Notes: generated from the sequence alone by a model not told the origin. Positions 31,486-41,197 are shown, numbered from the stretch's first letter. The stretch is 44,834 bases of DNA from an uncultured Clostridia bacterium (GCA_934254725.1 CAKQLR010000012.1:1-44834); one strand, 5' to 3'. Made by a program: numbers and translations.

Positions 31486-32562
31486 ATGGGAAAAACCGCG
31501 AGGGATTCTAAATTCGAGCTACTGAGAATATTCTCTATGCTGCTTATAATTTTGCATCATCTGGCTTGCCACGGCAGATACAGAATAGACGCTTCCGTGC
31601 CCGAGATAAACGCGTTTCTCGTAAGGGCGTTTTTGGTGGGCGGAAAGCTCGGCGTAAATGTTTTCGTGCTTATAAGCGGGTACTTTCTTGCAGATAAAAG
31701 TTTTAACATAAAAAGGCTGCTCAGGCTTCTTGCCGAGGCAATGTTTTATTCGGGCACGATATATCTTATTTTCGTTTTTACGGGCAGGGTCGATTTCAAC
31801 TTCAGGCAATTGATAAGGGAATTTCTTCCGTCGCTGACGGGCAGATACTGGTTCATGACCGCATACGTGGTTGCGTACGCACTTTCGCCGTTTATGAATA
31901 AAGCTCTGTCGCTTACTTCAAAATTTCAGCACGCAATTCTTCTCGTGTTTCTTATGTTTTTGCAGTGCGTGATGTCCATCTGGAATTACGGATATTTATC
32001 TAATACCGGGTGGTTCCTCACGCTGTACGTTTTAGCTTCCTACATAAAGAAATATGGCCTGAAACTAATGAAAAACGCCGTTTTTTGCTTTGTCGTGTTC
32101 GCGGTTGCACTGGCTGCCATGGTCTATTTCTATGCCGAGAGAGGGTACGAAAAAATATATCTGATAAAGCACCCCGTTTGCGTTATCGCGTCCGTCGCGC
32201 TGTTTAACGGAGTAAGGCTTATAAAGAAGTCTTTTTCGTCAAAGATAATAAACGCCGTTGCTGCAAGTACCCTCGGCGTGTATCTTATTCACGACAACAA
32301 TTACGTCCGTCGGATGTTTTTGTGGACGGAGTTATTGAAATGCCCCCAAGCCGTTTATAAAGAAAATTTTCCGTGGTTTGCCGTTTTGTCTGTATTCGGC
32401 ATATTTATCGCCTGCGCGATTATAGATACGGTAAGGCGGCTTTTATTGGAAAAACCGCTGTTTATACTGATCGATAAAGGCATTGATAAAATAGGCGATA
32501 AAATTTCCGAGAGACGGGCAAAAAGAGAACAGGCTCTTCTTTCTGAAACCACCCAACAATAG
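31486..32562 (+). CDS. Acyltransferase 3 family membrane protein
   Basis: A 358-residue multi-pass membrane protein of the acyltransferase 3 group, which O-acylates surface sugars. The start matches the family well: DSKFELLRIFSMLLIILHHL (about 6-25) with the expected His, then GGKLGVNVFVLISGYFL (about 53-69), followed by about eight further hydrophobic segments. The C-terminus is basic. ATG 31486 is chosen because AAGGGG lies 9 bases upstream; ATG 31456 has a poorly spaced site. It may modify the cell envelope or exported glycans; the donor and acceptor are unknown. Confidence 0.85.
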   Translation: MGKTARDSKFELLRIFSMLLIILHHLACHGRYRIDASVPEINAFLVRAFLVGGKLGVNVFVLISGYFLADKSFNIKRLLRLLAEAMFYSGTIYLIFVFTGRVDFNFRQLIREFLPSLTGRYWFMTAYVVAYALSPFMNKALSLTSKFQHAILLVFLMFLQCVMSIWNYGYLSNTGWFLTLYVLASYIKKYGLKLMKNAVFCFVVFAVALAAMVYFYAERGYEKIYLIKHPVCVIASVALFNGVRLIKKSFSSKIINAVAASTLGVYLIHDNNYVRRMFLWTELLKCPQAVYKENFPWFAVLSVFGIFIACAIIDTVRRLLLEKPLFILIDKGIDKIGDKISERRAKREQALLSETTQQ

Positions 32563-32581
32563 TAATTAAAAACAGAAAAAT

Positions 32582-32626
32582 AAAAAAGCGTTCATTGCCG
32601 ATACCGCGGCAACGGACGCTTTTTTT
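32582..32626 (+). terminator. Terminator after the acyltransferase gene
   Basis: A two-part stem: AAAAAAGCGTTC with GGACGCTTTTTT outside and GCCG/CGGC inside, followed by a T run. Confidence 0.88.
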
Positions 32627-32896
32627 ATTAAAAAAACGGCTGAAAATCTATTTAAAAACCTGGCAGAAGAACCGGGCTTAATTCTCTCTCGGGGTCGCGT
32701 GCGGTCATTATATATTTCTGGTTTTCGTTTCGGTCGGATAATTACCAAAAATAGTTAGAATATATCCTACAATGAGACGATTTTACCATTCGTTGATACA
32801 TTTAAATCTATAAAAAGTGAGTAATAAGTGCAAAACTAAAAGAACGAAAAAGTAAAAAACTAAAGACCCGACACGTCTTTTTTAAGGAGGAAGAAA
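32627..32896 (+). other. Leader region of the sugar-transport operon
   Basis: This 270-base stretch has no gene I can support. It ends in a small hairpin AAAGAC/GTCTTT with seven T residues (about 32863-32882) directly before AAGGAGG, which could act as a weak attenuator of the transport operon. TACAAT (32768-32773) and TTGATA (32793-32798) occur but without partners at proper spacing, so I do not assign a promoter. No clear catabolite-repression site was found. Confidence 0.4.
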
Positions 32897-34300
32897 ATGA
32901 AACGCAAACTCAGAATTATAAGCTTTTTGTTATCCGTCGCAACGGTGTTTTGTTTAAGTTTTGCCGGTTGCGATAAGCCCGATAACGGCGATTCCGGCGA
33001 TAACGGCGGAATTTCGGAAGTTACGCTTGAAAGCATTCAGGCAAAGTACGACGCGTCGCTTTATCAATACAGCGGCAAACCCGTAACGGTTCGTCTGGCA
33101 ACCTGGGATTCCGCAGGGTACAACATAGAGCGCGCGGTTATGGAAACGGTAGTCAAGGCTTTCAACAACCGCTACCCCACGATAAAAATAGAGTACGACA
33201 TTATGAGTAACTACGAAACGAACTACGCAGGGAACATCGCCACGGGCGATCTGCACGACGTGTTCGTTGTGACCGACGGCGTGTTCGGGAACTGGGTTAC
33301 GGGCGGCAAAATGGAAAATTTAGAGCCGTACATAGCTTCCAGCGACCTTATCGTAAGAGAAGAAATGCATCCTTCGGTAGTGGACCGTTATAGTTATAAT
33401 CCCACCACAGGCAAGACGGGTTCGGGAAATCAATACACGCTTGCAAGGGATATAAGCAGTTTTGTAATGTACTACAATAAAGATTATTTTGACGCGAAGG
33501 GCGTGGCATATCCCCCGAGTGACAGAATTATGACGATAGACGAAGCCACCGAAATGTGGAAAGCTTTGACGACGTACGACGACAACGGCGAAATATCCGT
33601 TTACGGCTCCTCCGCATTGGATATATGCGGGCTTGTGTGGTCTGCCGGCGGCGACTTCCTCAATGAGGAAAAGACGGCTTTCCCGACTGAAGAAAAGGAT
33701 CTGAAAGCTTTGAAAAAAGCGTACCAGTTCGTTCAGGATTCCTACTATAAAGACAAAATATGCCCCACGGTGGCGCTCGACGCAGCGACGATGTTCAATA
33801 TGCAAAAGGTTGCCACATGTATTGCGGGCAGCTGGAACGTTTCCACATTCCGTTCGCTCGATTTTAACTGGGATATAGCTTATATACCCGCGTTCGAAGA
33901 AAATCCGCAGGCTAACTGCTGGTCAGGTTCGGCGGGGTTATCTGTTTACACGGGCAGCAAGTGCAAAGAAGCGAGCTGGAAGTTCGTAGAGTACATTGCA
34001 AGCAAGGAAGGACAGGAAATTCTTATGTCCACCGGTACGCAGATACCCATCTACGAAAACGTAGGTAAGGATATCGTCGAAAGAGAATCCAAACTCGGTC
34101 CCGCCAACTACGAAATTTTAATAAAGTCCGCTAAAACGCAGAAAGCAGGCAGATGGACTTACCTTAAAAATCAACAGTGGTATTCGTTGGGTTACGATTT
34201 GTATTCGGGAAATCTTCTCGATTCCAATGCGGACGAACGTTGGACGACAGACCGTTTCCTCGAAAAATGCAAGGAGATAGTTAACCAGTATGTCGGTTAA
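32897..34300 (+). CDS. ABC transporter sugar-binding lipoprotein
   Basis: Family 1 extracellular solute-binding protein that delivers sugar or oligosaccharide to the permeases encoded next. The 467-residue protein has a signal peptide and lipobox (LSFAGC, Cys at about 25), a Gly/Asp/Asn linker, then the family start VRLATWDSAGYNIE with FNNRYPTIKIEYD, a hinge-like YYNKDYFDAKGV (about 193-204) and the late motif ASWKFVEYIASKEGQEILM (about 358-376). AAGGAGG lies 7 bases upstream. It overlaps the first permease by 11 bases. Its ligand cannot be read directly; the neighbouring arabinofuranosidase suggests plant cell-wall sugars. Confidence 0.93.
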   Translation: MKRKLRIISFLLSVATVFCLSFAGCDKPDNGDSGDNGGISEVTLESIQAKYDASLYQYSGKPVTVRLATWDSAGYNIERAVMETVVKAFNNRYPTIKIEYDIMSNYETNYAGNIATGDLHDVFVVTDGVFGNWVTGGKMENLEPYIASSDLIVREEMHPSVVDRYSYNPTTGKTGSGNQYTLARDISSFVMYYNKDYFDAKGVAYPPSDRIMTIDEATEMWKALTTYDDNGEISVYGSSALDICGLVWSAGGDFLNEEKTAFPTEEKDLKALKKAYQFVQDSYYKDKICPTVALDAATMFNMQKVATCIAGSWNVSTFRSLDFNWDIAYIPAFEENPQANCWSGSAGLSVYTGSKCKEASWKFVEYIASKEGQEILMSTGTQIPIYENVGKDIVERESKLGPANYEILIKSAKTQKAGRWTYLKNQQWYSLGYDLYSGNLLDSNADERWTTDRFLEKCKEIVNQYVG

Positions 34301-35180
34301 AAGAATGACTAAAGACAAGCGCAACACGATAATCTGCGGGTGGTTGTTTATATCGCCCCTTCTTATCGGGCTGTTGCTGTTCGTGGCGTTTCCGCTTATA
34401 TACGCCGTGATTTTGTCTTTTTGCGAATACGACCTGTTCTTCCCGCCGAAGTGGGTTGCTTTTGACAACTTCAAAGAAATGGTAAGCGATAAATTTTTTA
34501 TGAAGTCGCTTTTAAATGCTCTTGTTTACTGTCTTAACATACCCATAAGAATTTTGTTGGCGCTGCTTGTAGCGAATATTCTTGCGGGTAAAATAAAGGG
34601 GTCGGGCGTATTTCGAATGATTTATTATATCCCGACGATCTGCGGCGCGGTAGCTATAACTTTTATATGGCAGTGGATGATGGTTTCCGAGTACGGTCTG
34701 TTCTACAAAACGATTAAAGCTATAGGAATAAAGCCGATAGCTTTCCTTGACAGAAGGCATTTTATGGGCTCCATGATAGTAATGAGCGTATGGTGCAGCT
34801 TCGGCGTGTCTTTGCTGTTGCTTTTCGCAACGATAAAGAACGTACCCAAGAGTCTTTACGAGGCTGCCGATATAGACGGGGCAACGCCGCTGAGAAAGCT
34901 TATACACATAACCGTTCCAGCGGTTTCGCCTATTTTGTTCTATCTGCTTATAACGGGTATAATAGGCTCTTTCCAGGAGTTCACGCTGTTCAACGTTATG
35001 TCCGGCGGCAACGTGACCGAAACGAACATAATGCCCGTATGGTGGATTTACAACTTCACCGGGAAATACGGTTACAGATACGGTTATGCGTCCGCGCTCG
35101 GCGTGGTTCTTGGCGCCGTGCTTGTGCTATTATCCGTGTTGCAGTTCAAGCTGTCGAGAAAATGGGTTTTCTACTCGTAA
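34290..35180 (+). CDS. ABC sugar transporter permease (MalF/UgpA type)
   Basis: Inner-membrane permease with about six membrane segments in 296 residues. The first is at about 17-40 (WLFISPLLIGLLLFVAFPL), the pattern of UgpA/LacF-type permeases, and the ATPase-coupling loop EAADIDGATPLRKLIHITVP (about 194-213) is the EAA motif. The start lies within the last codons of the solute-binding protein gene, with AGGAG rather far upstream (13 bases), so it is probably translationally coupled. No ATPase gene is in the operon. Confidence 0.94.
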   Translation: MSVKRMTKDKRNTIICGWLFISPLLIGLLLFVAFPLIYAVILSFCEYDLFFPPKWVAFDNFKEMVSDKFFMKSLLNALVYCLNIPIRILLALLVANILAGKIKGSGVFRMIYYIPTICGAVAITFIWQWMMVSEYGLFYKTIKAIGIKPIAFLDRRHFMGSMIVMSVWCSFGVSLLLLFATIKNVPKSLYEAADIDGATPLRKLIHITVPAVSPILFYLLITGIIGSFQEFTLFNVMSGGNVTETNIMPVWWIYNFTGKYGYRYGYASALGVVLGAVLVLLSVLQFKLSRKWVFYS

Positions 35181-35199
35181 GACCGGGAGGTAATGTGTT

Positions 35200-36048
35200 A
35201 TGAAAAAAAGAATAAACCCGCTCGGCATAATAAGTAAAACCCTCGCTTACATCGTGCTCGTGTTGTTCGCTATTATAGCGCTTGTCCCCGTGCTTTATGC
35301 CGTTTCCACTGCGTTTTCGGGTGTTAACGATATTTACAAGGCAAGCTACAAGTGGTATTTTCACCCGATAACTTTTTACAGTTTCGAGACGATTTTCAAG
35401 CAATACGACCTTGTAAGGGGATTTTTCAATACATTGTTATACATTATTCCGCCTATAGGCGTGGGTATGTTCACAAGCGCGCTTGCGGCGTTTTCGTTCG
35501 CTAAGCTCGAGTTCCCCGGAAAGAGAATAGTGTTCTACGTTATGCTAAGCACTATCGTGCTTCCGGGCGTGATCACTCTTATACCGAGCTACGTAATGTT
35601 TTCCAAATTTTATCACTGGAACAATACCCCGCTTCCGCTCATATTGCCCGGAATGTGCGGTTCGGTAATGACCATGTTCTTCATTTATCAATTTTTTCTG
35701 ACGCTCCCCGGCGAACTCAACGACGCCGCGAGAGTAGACGGAATGAATTGGTTCGGAATATTTTTGAAAATCGTTCTGCCGCTGTCGAAAGCCGTGCTTA
35801 TAACGCAGATTATTTTGTCTTTCGCAGGGGCTTACAACGATTATCTCGGACCGCTTCTCTATGTGGGAACGGTTGAAAAATACAAAACCTTACAGCTTAT
35901 TATAGCAACTATAAACACGTCGCAGTACGTAAGGCACACTTACACCATGGCGGGCGCGGTTGCTTCCATGCTCCCCGTGTTCATTCTTTTCGCGTTCACG
36001 CAGAAGTACTTTGTGGACGGAATAGTTATGACCGGTTTGAAAGGATAG
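35200..36048 (+). CDS. ABC sugar transporter permease (MalG/UgpE type)
   Basis: Second permease, 282 residues, six likely membrane segments. The first spans about 12-35 (TLAYIVLVLFAIIALVPVL), with the family pattern PVLYAVSTAFSG after it; the EAA loop is NDAARVDGMNWFGIFLKIVL (about 176-195), and the end MTGLKG is typical of MalG-like proteins. GGGAGGTAA lies upstream. It pairs with the preceding permease, 19 bases away. Confidence 0.94.
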   Translation: MKKRINPLGIISKTLAYIVLVLFAIIALVPVLYAVSTAFSGVNDIYKASYKWYFHPITFYSFETIFKQYDLVRGFFNTLLYIIPPIGVGMFTSALAAFSFAKLEFPGKRIVFYVMLSTIVLPGVITLIPSYVMFSKFYHWNNTPLPLILPGMCGSVMTMFFIYQFFLTLPGELNDAARVDGMNWFGIFLKIVLPLSKAVLITQIILSFAGAYNDYLGPLLYVGTVEKYKTLQLIIATINTSQYVRHTYTMAGAVASMLPVFILFAFTQKYFVDGIVMTGLKG

Positions 36049-36088
36049 CCGCACGCGGTTTTATGCTTGCTTGGCTAAAGGAGAGAAA

Positions 36089-38488
36089 ATGAGAAATTTA
36101 AAGTTTTTACTTTGCGTTTTAATCTGTTGCGTTTTTGTCTTTACTTCCGTTTCCTGTAAAGAGAATAACGGTGATTCTCAAAGCGGAAGCGGCTCCTCTT
36201 CCGACATAAGCGGAGAAGAGAATCTTCCCGACGGGAACGATGACGCGTACACGGACAGAAACGGCAATAAGGGGCTTAAAACAAACAAATTCCGTATAGA
36301 TTTTGTTCGGAAAACGTCGGGGTACGAGGTGCAGATATGCAACGCTTCATCAGACACGGTTCTTTGGAGCGGCACGCCCGCGAACCTTTTGATAAAGGGT
36401 AAGGCGAAGTCGCTTCTTGGCGGTTTCGACGAGGGAAAATATTCCTCGGCATATGAATCGGTTACGAGGACGGATTACGGTTACAGGGCTTCGGCAAACG
36501 TAAAGACCAAGGCTGGCAGCGAAATAGAAGTGCGCGATTGCTATTGGATAAATTCGGACGAATTCGTCGTAACGCGCTACGTCATTCCCAAAAAGGTTGC
36601 AAACGACGATAAAGGCGTGTCTTCCGCATTCAAGCTTACTTCCGAAAAAGAAGGCAAATATTCCTACTTTATCCCGTCCATAGTTTATAACGACGGCTCG
36701 GATATGCCGGATACGGCTATTATGTCAAACCTTTCCCTTACTTCCTCTTACGTTATGGAAACGAGGACGGGTTTGCCTATGGCTATGATTTATTCCGAAC
36801 AGACCGGATCCGCTTTATCTCTCGTCCATTATAATCCGTCGGTGTCCTCTTCAAATCAGGGAGGCGGCTCTGACGGCGACGTGAACGACGGTTTGAAATA
36901 CGCTTCCGTCGGGTTTGAAAAGTCCATAAAGGCAACGGTCGGTCTGCGCTACCCGTGCGCAGAAGGTCCTTCCACTTACGAAGGCGCCGTTCAGGGTTGG
37001 ACAAGATTGTATCACACGCTTAAAGAGGTCGTTGCGGATTCGTACGAAGTGGCAATAATTCCGTCCGAAAAGGACAACTATGCCGACTCCATGACGGATA
37101 GCTATATGAGGGCTTACGCTCTTAATTCCCCCAAAAAAGCAGATGGCGTAAATATAGACGATATATGGAATTACAACATGGAAATGTTTTCCGACACGTA
37201 CAAAGAATGGGGTACGGACGGAAATAAAACGGCGGGCGTTCCGTGGTCTATGGATCTGGTAAGCAAAACAAAAAACACCCCCTATTCTTTCCAGATGGGA
37301 TTTGTGGGACAGCAGACTTCCGTCGGCGCGCAGATGCTTAGAGAGGGTATAACTTCGAATAACGCGGAGATGCGCAGAAAGGGCGAAACGATACTCGATT
37401 TCTGGACGTCGAACAGAGTGTTTATCAGCAGAAACGCCCTGCCTGTAGTCTGGTACGACCCGAGCAATTCGGGCGGCTCGCCGAGAAATTATCCCTGCTT
37501 TTTAAGGGCGTTTGTGGACGGCGCGGAGGGCATCCTCGACGGCTACATTATAGCGAAGCGCGCGGGCGGCGAACGCACGGAATGGAAGAACGCCGTGCTT
37601 AAAGTGGCGGACTTCCTTGTAAACAACCAGAATGAGGACGGCTCCTACTACAGGGCTTACAACGTTGACGGAAGCGTGAACACCGATAAGAGCGACAGAG
37701 CTATTCAGGGCGACAGCAAGTACAATACGCCCGAAGCCGTCAGATTCCTGCTCAGAGTGTACGAATTAACCGGCAAAAACGAATATAAAACGGCGGCTCT
37801 TAAGGCTGCGGATTATTCTTACGAAAATCTTTACAAAGGAAAAATGAAATACGTCGGCGGCACTATCGACCAGTACAACGTAGTGGACAGAGAAGCCGCG
37901 ATATTCGCTCTCTACTGCTTTGAAAGCGCGTATTCGGTGACGGGCGAGAGAAAATACCTTGCGGCTGCGAAACATGCGGCGGCTTCGGCTATGAGCTGGG
38001 TTTACACTTATGATTTTAAGGTGTATAACAGCGCGTCCGACGAAAACTACAACCCGTTCAGAAACGGCGGCGTAAGCGGTTTTTCCATTATAGCCACGGG
38101 GCATTCGGGAGCGGATAACTTCGCCGCGTATCTCTATTATAGTTACTTCAGAATGTATATTCATACGGGCGAGAGCATTTACCTCGATATGGCGGAATTT
38201 TTGCAGAAGAACACGAAAACCTCGTCCGACTATACGGGCAAACTCGGCTACGCTTACAGAGCCATTGCGACCGAGGCGACGAGGGTTGCGAACTTCAGCT
38301 ACTCGTCGGTAAACGCATGGCTTCCCTGGTCGTCGATAGCTAATATAGACCCGATTGCGAAAATGCGCGATACGTTCGGCACTGCCGACGTTACAGCCGT
38401 TCAGGGCACAAGGGAACAGCTTAAAACGATACTCGACGCTTACGGCGTAGGCGGAAAATTAAATTCACAAATAACCGCGTTGCGGTAA
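36089..38488 (+). CDS. Secreted lipoprotein, probable (alpha/alpha)-barrel glycan-active enzyme
   Basis: A 799-residue lipoprotein (lipobox around TSVSC, Cys at about 23) with a Ser/Gly-rich linker. The first half (about 45-330) looks like a beta-sandwich. The second half has repeated helical hairpins, for example TPEAVRFLLRVYELTGKNEY, REAAIFALYCFESAYSVTGE and NFAAYLYYSYFRMYIHTGES, the pattern of an (alpha/alpha) toroid found in many glycoside hydrolases and polysaccharide lyases. I cannot assign a family or catalytic residues. ATG 36089 is supported by AAAGGAGA 4 bases upstream. Its place after a sugar ABC transporter suggests it degrades the polymer whose products are imported. Confidence 0.75.
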   Translation: MRNLKFLLCVLICCVFVFTSVSCKENNGDSQSGSGSSSDISGEENLPDGNDDAYTDRNGNKGLKTNKFRIDFVRKTSGYEVQICNASSDTVLWSGTPANLLIKGKAKSLLGGFDEGKYSSAYESVTRTDYGYRASANVKTKAGSEIEVRDCYWINSDEFVVTRYVIPKKVANDDKGVSSAFKLTSEKEGKYSYFIPSIVYNDGSDMPDTAIMSNLSLTSSYVMETRTGLPMAMIYSEQTGSALSLVHYNPSVSSSNQGGGSDGDVNDGLKYASVGFEKSIKATVGLRYPCAEGPSTYEGAVQGWTRLYHTLKEVVADSYEVAIIPSEKDNYADSMTDSYMRAYALNSPKKADGVNIDDIWNYNMEMFSDTYKEWGTDGNKTAGVPWSMDLVSKTKNTPYSFQMGFVGQQTSVGAQMLREGITSNNAEMRRKGETILDFWTSNRVFISRNALPVVWYDPSNSGGSPRNYPCFLRAFVDGAEGILDGYIIAKRAGGERTEWKNAVLKVADFLVNNQNEDGSYYRAYNVDGSVNTDKSDRAIQGDSKYNTPEAVRFLLRVYELTGKNEYKTAALKAADYSYENLYKGKMKYVGGTIDQYNVVDREAAIFALYCFESAYSVTGERKYLAAAKHAAASAMSWVYTYDFKVYNSASDENYNPFRNGGVSGFSIIATGHSGADNFAAYLYYSYFRMYIHTGESIYLDMAEFLQKNTKTSSDYTGKLGYAYRAIATEATRVANFSYSSVNAWLPWSSIANIDPIAKMRDTFGTADVTAVQGTREQLKTILDAYGVGGKLNSQITALR

Positions 38489-38507
38489 AATAATCGGAGG
38501 AAATAAG

Positions 38508-41183
38508 ATGAAAACTAAAAGAACGTTTATTATGGTTCTTGCAACCGTTATGTGTTGCATGCTCGGTTTGTTCTCCTTATCCGTTACGGCTTTTGCCGAC
38601 GGCGACAGCACCGGCAGCTGGACGAAAAACGCGAACGGAACCGTTACCCTTTCAAGCGTAGGCGCGGGCAAATACGTGCATACAAACTCGCCCGAATGCT
38701 TCTATCTGACCGGAGAAGAAATCAGCGGCAATTACGTCGTCGAAACCACTTTTACGGGCAGCAGTTCCATTCAGGGTACTGCGGGCGACAGATACGATAT
38801 AGGCTTTTTGGCGTACTATTACGATCAAAACAACTGGGTAAGCTTCTCCGCTTCCTGGTGGAACGGTGTTGCCGGCGGAAAGGTTGTGGATATGCTCGCA
38901 ATAGTTTGCGATAACGGCGCATTGGCTTATAACGACCACTTCTTCGATAACCCCGCCTTCAACACGGCTGCCGTTTATCAAAAAACGGAGACGGATTCCG
39001 TTACGCTCAAAGTTAAAAAGGAATACAACGGCGCGGCAGGTATGGATAATTACACGTTCTACGCGGAAGGCGAAGAATTGTTTTCGCTGAACGTCGCTTT
39101 ATCCGTAAGATATACCGCTCCCTCGAAAATCGGATACGTGGGCAACTGCGTGAACGAAGCTACGTTCACCTATTCCCCCGTAAGTATTTACGAACAAGGT
39201 CCTTCGGGCGATTATTACGGTTTCAGAACTTACGAAGGCGCAAACGGCAAAGTAACGGGCGAGATCGTTTTTGAAGACGGCAAATACATTGCAAACGCAA
39301 CTACGGCGGCTACGGAAAACTTTGTGATTTTTAACAACGATTTCGTAGCTAAAAATTACTCGGTTACGGCAAATGCCGAATTGACTTTGTTTGAAGAAGG
39401 AGCGGAAATAATTCTTTCCGGCTGGTACAACGGAGCTAAGGATAACGCTATGGTCAGCCTTTCAAAAAAGGAGGGGAAGACCGTACTCGCGTTAAACGTC
39501 GTTGCCGGCGGGAAAAACATTCTGCACAAGGAAAAGGAAGTCTCTTTGTCTTCCGTCGCGGAATTAAGCGTGGAAAAAATAGGTACGACGCTGTACGTTA
39601 AATTCGGAGGAGAGGAGATATTCGATTATACTTCTTCGGCTTTCGCGAACGGAACGTCCGCCGTTATGGGCGCGGGTAACTGCAATGCAAAAATTGCTGT
39701 TGACATCGCAGAAAAGCCCTATAATGCGTACGATTTCTACAAAGTTACCGATTCCGGCACGACCTATGAAGTTTCCGCAAAAGATATGACGAGCGTTACC
39801 TTCGGCGAAGGAACCATCGCTATCTCCGCCGAAGAAGCAAAAGAAACGGTTGTATTGTTCCCGTCAAACGCGAGCGGACAAATGACCTATACAGCTTCCT
39901 TTGCCGGAACCGCCGCGGCTTACGGAATTTACGGATACTATGCGGACGCGGAAAATTACATTCTCGTTTTCGCAAAAGAGAACAAAATATATCTTAAAGG
40001 CGTTTTCGCCGGAAACGAAACCACCGAGAGCGCAACCGTAGAGGCTATGCCCGCTTCGCTCACGTTCTCCGTCGAAAGTCAGACCGTCAAAGTTCTTTCG
40101 GGTGAAACGGTTATATTCGATAACAAGACGTTCGAAGGAATAAACGATGTAGCTACTTTCAATATCGGTTTGACTGCTCAGAACGGCGACATTACCGTGA
40201 GCGGTATAAATGTGGATAAGTTCGTTCCGTACACTCAAAGAATAGTTGGCGATTACGTCCTCTACGGCGACAGTTACTCCACATGGAAAGTAGAAGAAGG
40301 CAAACTTCTCGCAAACTGCGAAAACGGAACGGCGTGGATGAGAACGCTTGCGTTCCGCTCTCTCGGAGATTATACTCCCGCTACGGGCTATTATGCCGCG
40401 GCTACCGTTAAAGTAACCGGCAAGGAAAAAGGTCAGACCGAATGGAAAGCGGGCTTCCTGCCCTATTATGTTGACAACCAGAACTACATTTATTTGTGGC
40501 TTTCTCAATGGGCAGGTCAGGGCACCAGCATCGTAATGCACGCCGTTCTGAACGGTCAAACTTCCGGCGAGGTATTCAGAGAAACCTCTGTTACCTGCAA
40601 CCTGGAAGATCTGAACTACGTTGAAACGAGAATAACCGGCAACACCGTTTCGGTCTACCTGAACAAGAGTTTTGCTCCCACCGCGACGGTAAACTTCGAC
40701 GGGTTCGGAGAAAAAGCCGATAAGGGTTACTTCGGCTTCAACGTGTTCCATGTTTCCGCAGAATATTCAGACGTGACATTCTCTTCCGAACGTATATTCA
40801 AAGACGAAACCAAACCCGTTATAGATGTGATAGGAACTCTTCCCGAAGAGGTCGAACTCGGCAAACAGGTTACTTTGCCCGTATTCGCTTCCGAAGGTGC
40901 AAACGTTACCGTCGAGGTTAAATTCGGCGAAACGACTATAGAAGTTATAAAGAATAAATTCACGCCCGATAAGGAGGGTGTTTACACCGTTACCGTAAAA
41001 GCCGTAAACGAATGGGGTACCGAAACGGTTAAACCTCTAAGCATTACCGTTAAAGCCGCTCAAAGCGAACAACCTCAGCCCTCCGACGAAAAAGAAGGTT
41101 GTATGGCGAGTGCAGGTGTTTGCGGGTTAGGTTTAGCCGTGGCGTTTGCGGCATGCGTTATTCGCAGAAAAAGAAGCGTGTAA
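38508..41183 (+). CDS. Large surface protein with repeated lectin-like modules
   Basis: An 891-residue secreted protein with a signal peptide (cleavage likely after VTAFA, about residue 30). It has a first sandwich-like module (about 35-250), two looser ones (about 255-420 and 430-590), and a last one (about 600-800) resembling the first: GFLAYYYDQNNWVSFSASWW versus GFLPYYVDNQNYIYLWLSQW. An Ig-like domain follows (about 810-880 with TLPVFASEGANVTVEV). The C-terminus is Pro/Ser-rich, then a GC motif, a hydrophobic stretch and RRKRS, a membrane anchor without LPXTG. This looks like a carbohydrate-binding surface protein of the operon. GGAGG lies upstream. Confidence 0.75.
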   Translation: MKTKRTFIMVLATVMCCMLGLFSLSVTAFADGDSTGSWTKNANGTVTLSSVGAGKYVHTNSPECFYLTGEEISGNYVVETTFTGSSSIQGTAGDRYDIGFLAYYYDQNNWVSFSASWWNGVAGGKVVDMLAIVCDNGALAYNDHFFDNPAFNTAAVYQKTETDSVTLKVKKEYNGAAGMDNYTFYAEGEELFSLNVALSVRYTAPSKIGYVGNCVNEATFTYSPVSIYEQGPSGDYYGFRTYEGANGKVTGEIVFEDGKYIANATTAATENFVIFNNDFVAKNYSVTANAELTLFEEGAEIILSGWYNGAKDNAMVSLSKKEGKTVLALNVVAGGKNILHKEKEVSLSSVAELSVEKIGTTLYVKFGGEEIFDYTSSAFANGTSAVMGAGNCNAKIAVDIAEKPYNAYDFYKVTDSGTTYEVSAKDMTSVTFGEGTIAISAEEAKETVVLFPSNASGQMTYTASFAGTAAAYGIYGYYADAENYILVFAKENKIYLKGVFAGNETTESATVEAMPASLTFSVESQTVKVLSGETVIFDNKTFEGINDVATFNIGLTAQNGDITVSGINVDKFVPYTQRIVGDYVLYGDSYSTWKVEEGKLLANCENGTAWMRTLAFRSLGDYTPATGYYAAATVKVTGKEKGQTEWKAGFLPYYVDNQNYIYLWLSQWAGQGTSIVMHAVLNGQTSGEVFRETSVTCNLEDLNYVETRITGNTVSVYLNKSFAPTATVNFDGFGEKADKGYFGFNVFHVSAEYSDVTFSSERIFKDETKPVIDVIGTLPEEVELGKQVTLPVFASEGANVTVEVKFGETTIEVIKNKFTPDKEGVYTVTVKAVNEWGTETVKPLSITVKAAQSEQPQPSDEKEGCMASAGVCGLGLAVAFAACVIRRKRSV

Positions 41184-41197
41184 GACTTGATTTGCCG

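Noticed and set aside
32627..32896. Possible riboswitch or catabolite-repression site before the sugar-transport operon
   Set aside because: Only a 6-bp hairpin is visible; no conserved aptamer motif or matching cre sequence was found by eye.
39864..40751. 295-codon minus-strand frame opposite the large surface protein gene
   Set aside because: No ribosome site or recognisable domain, and it lies entirely within a continuous plus-strand coding sequence with repeated modules.
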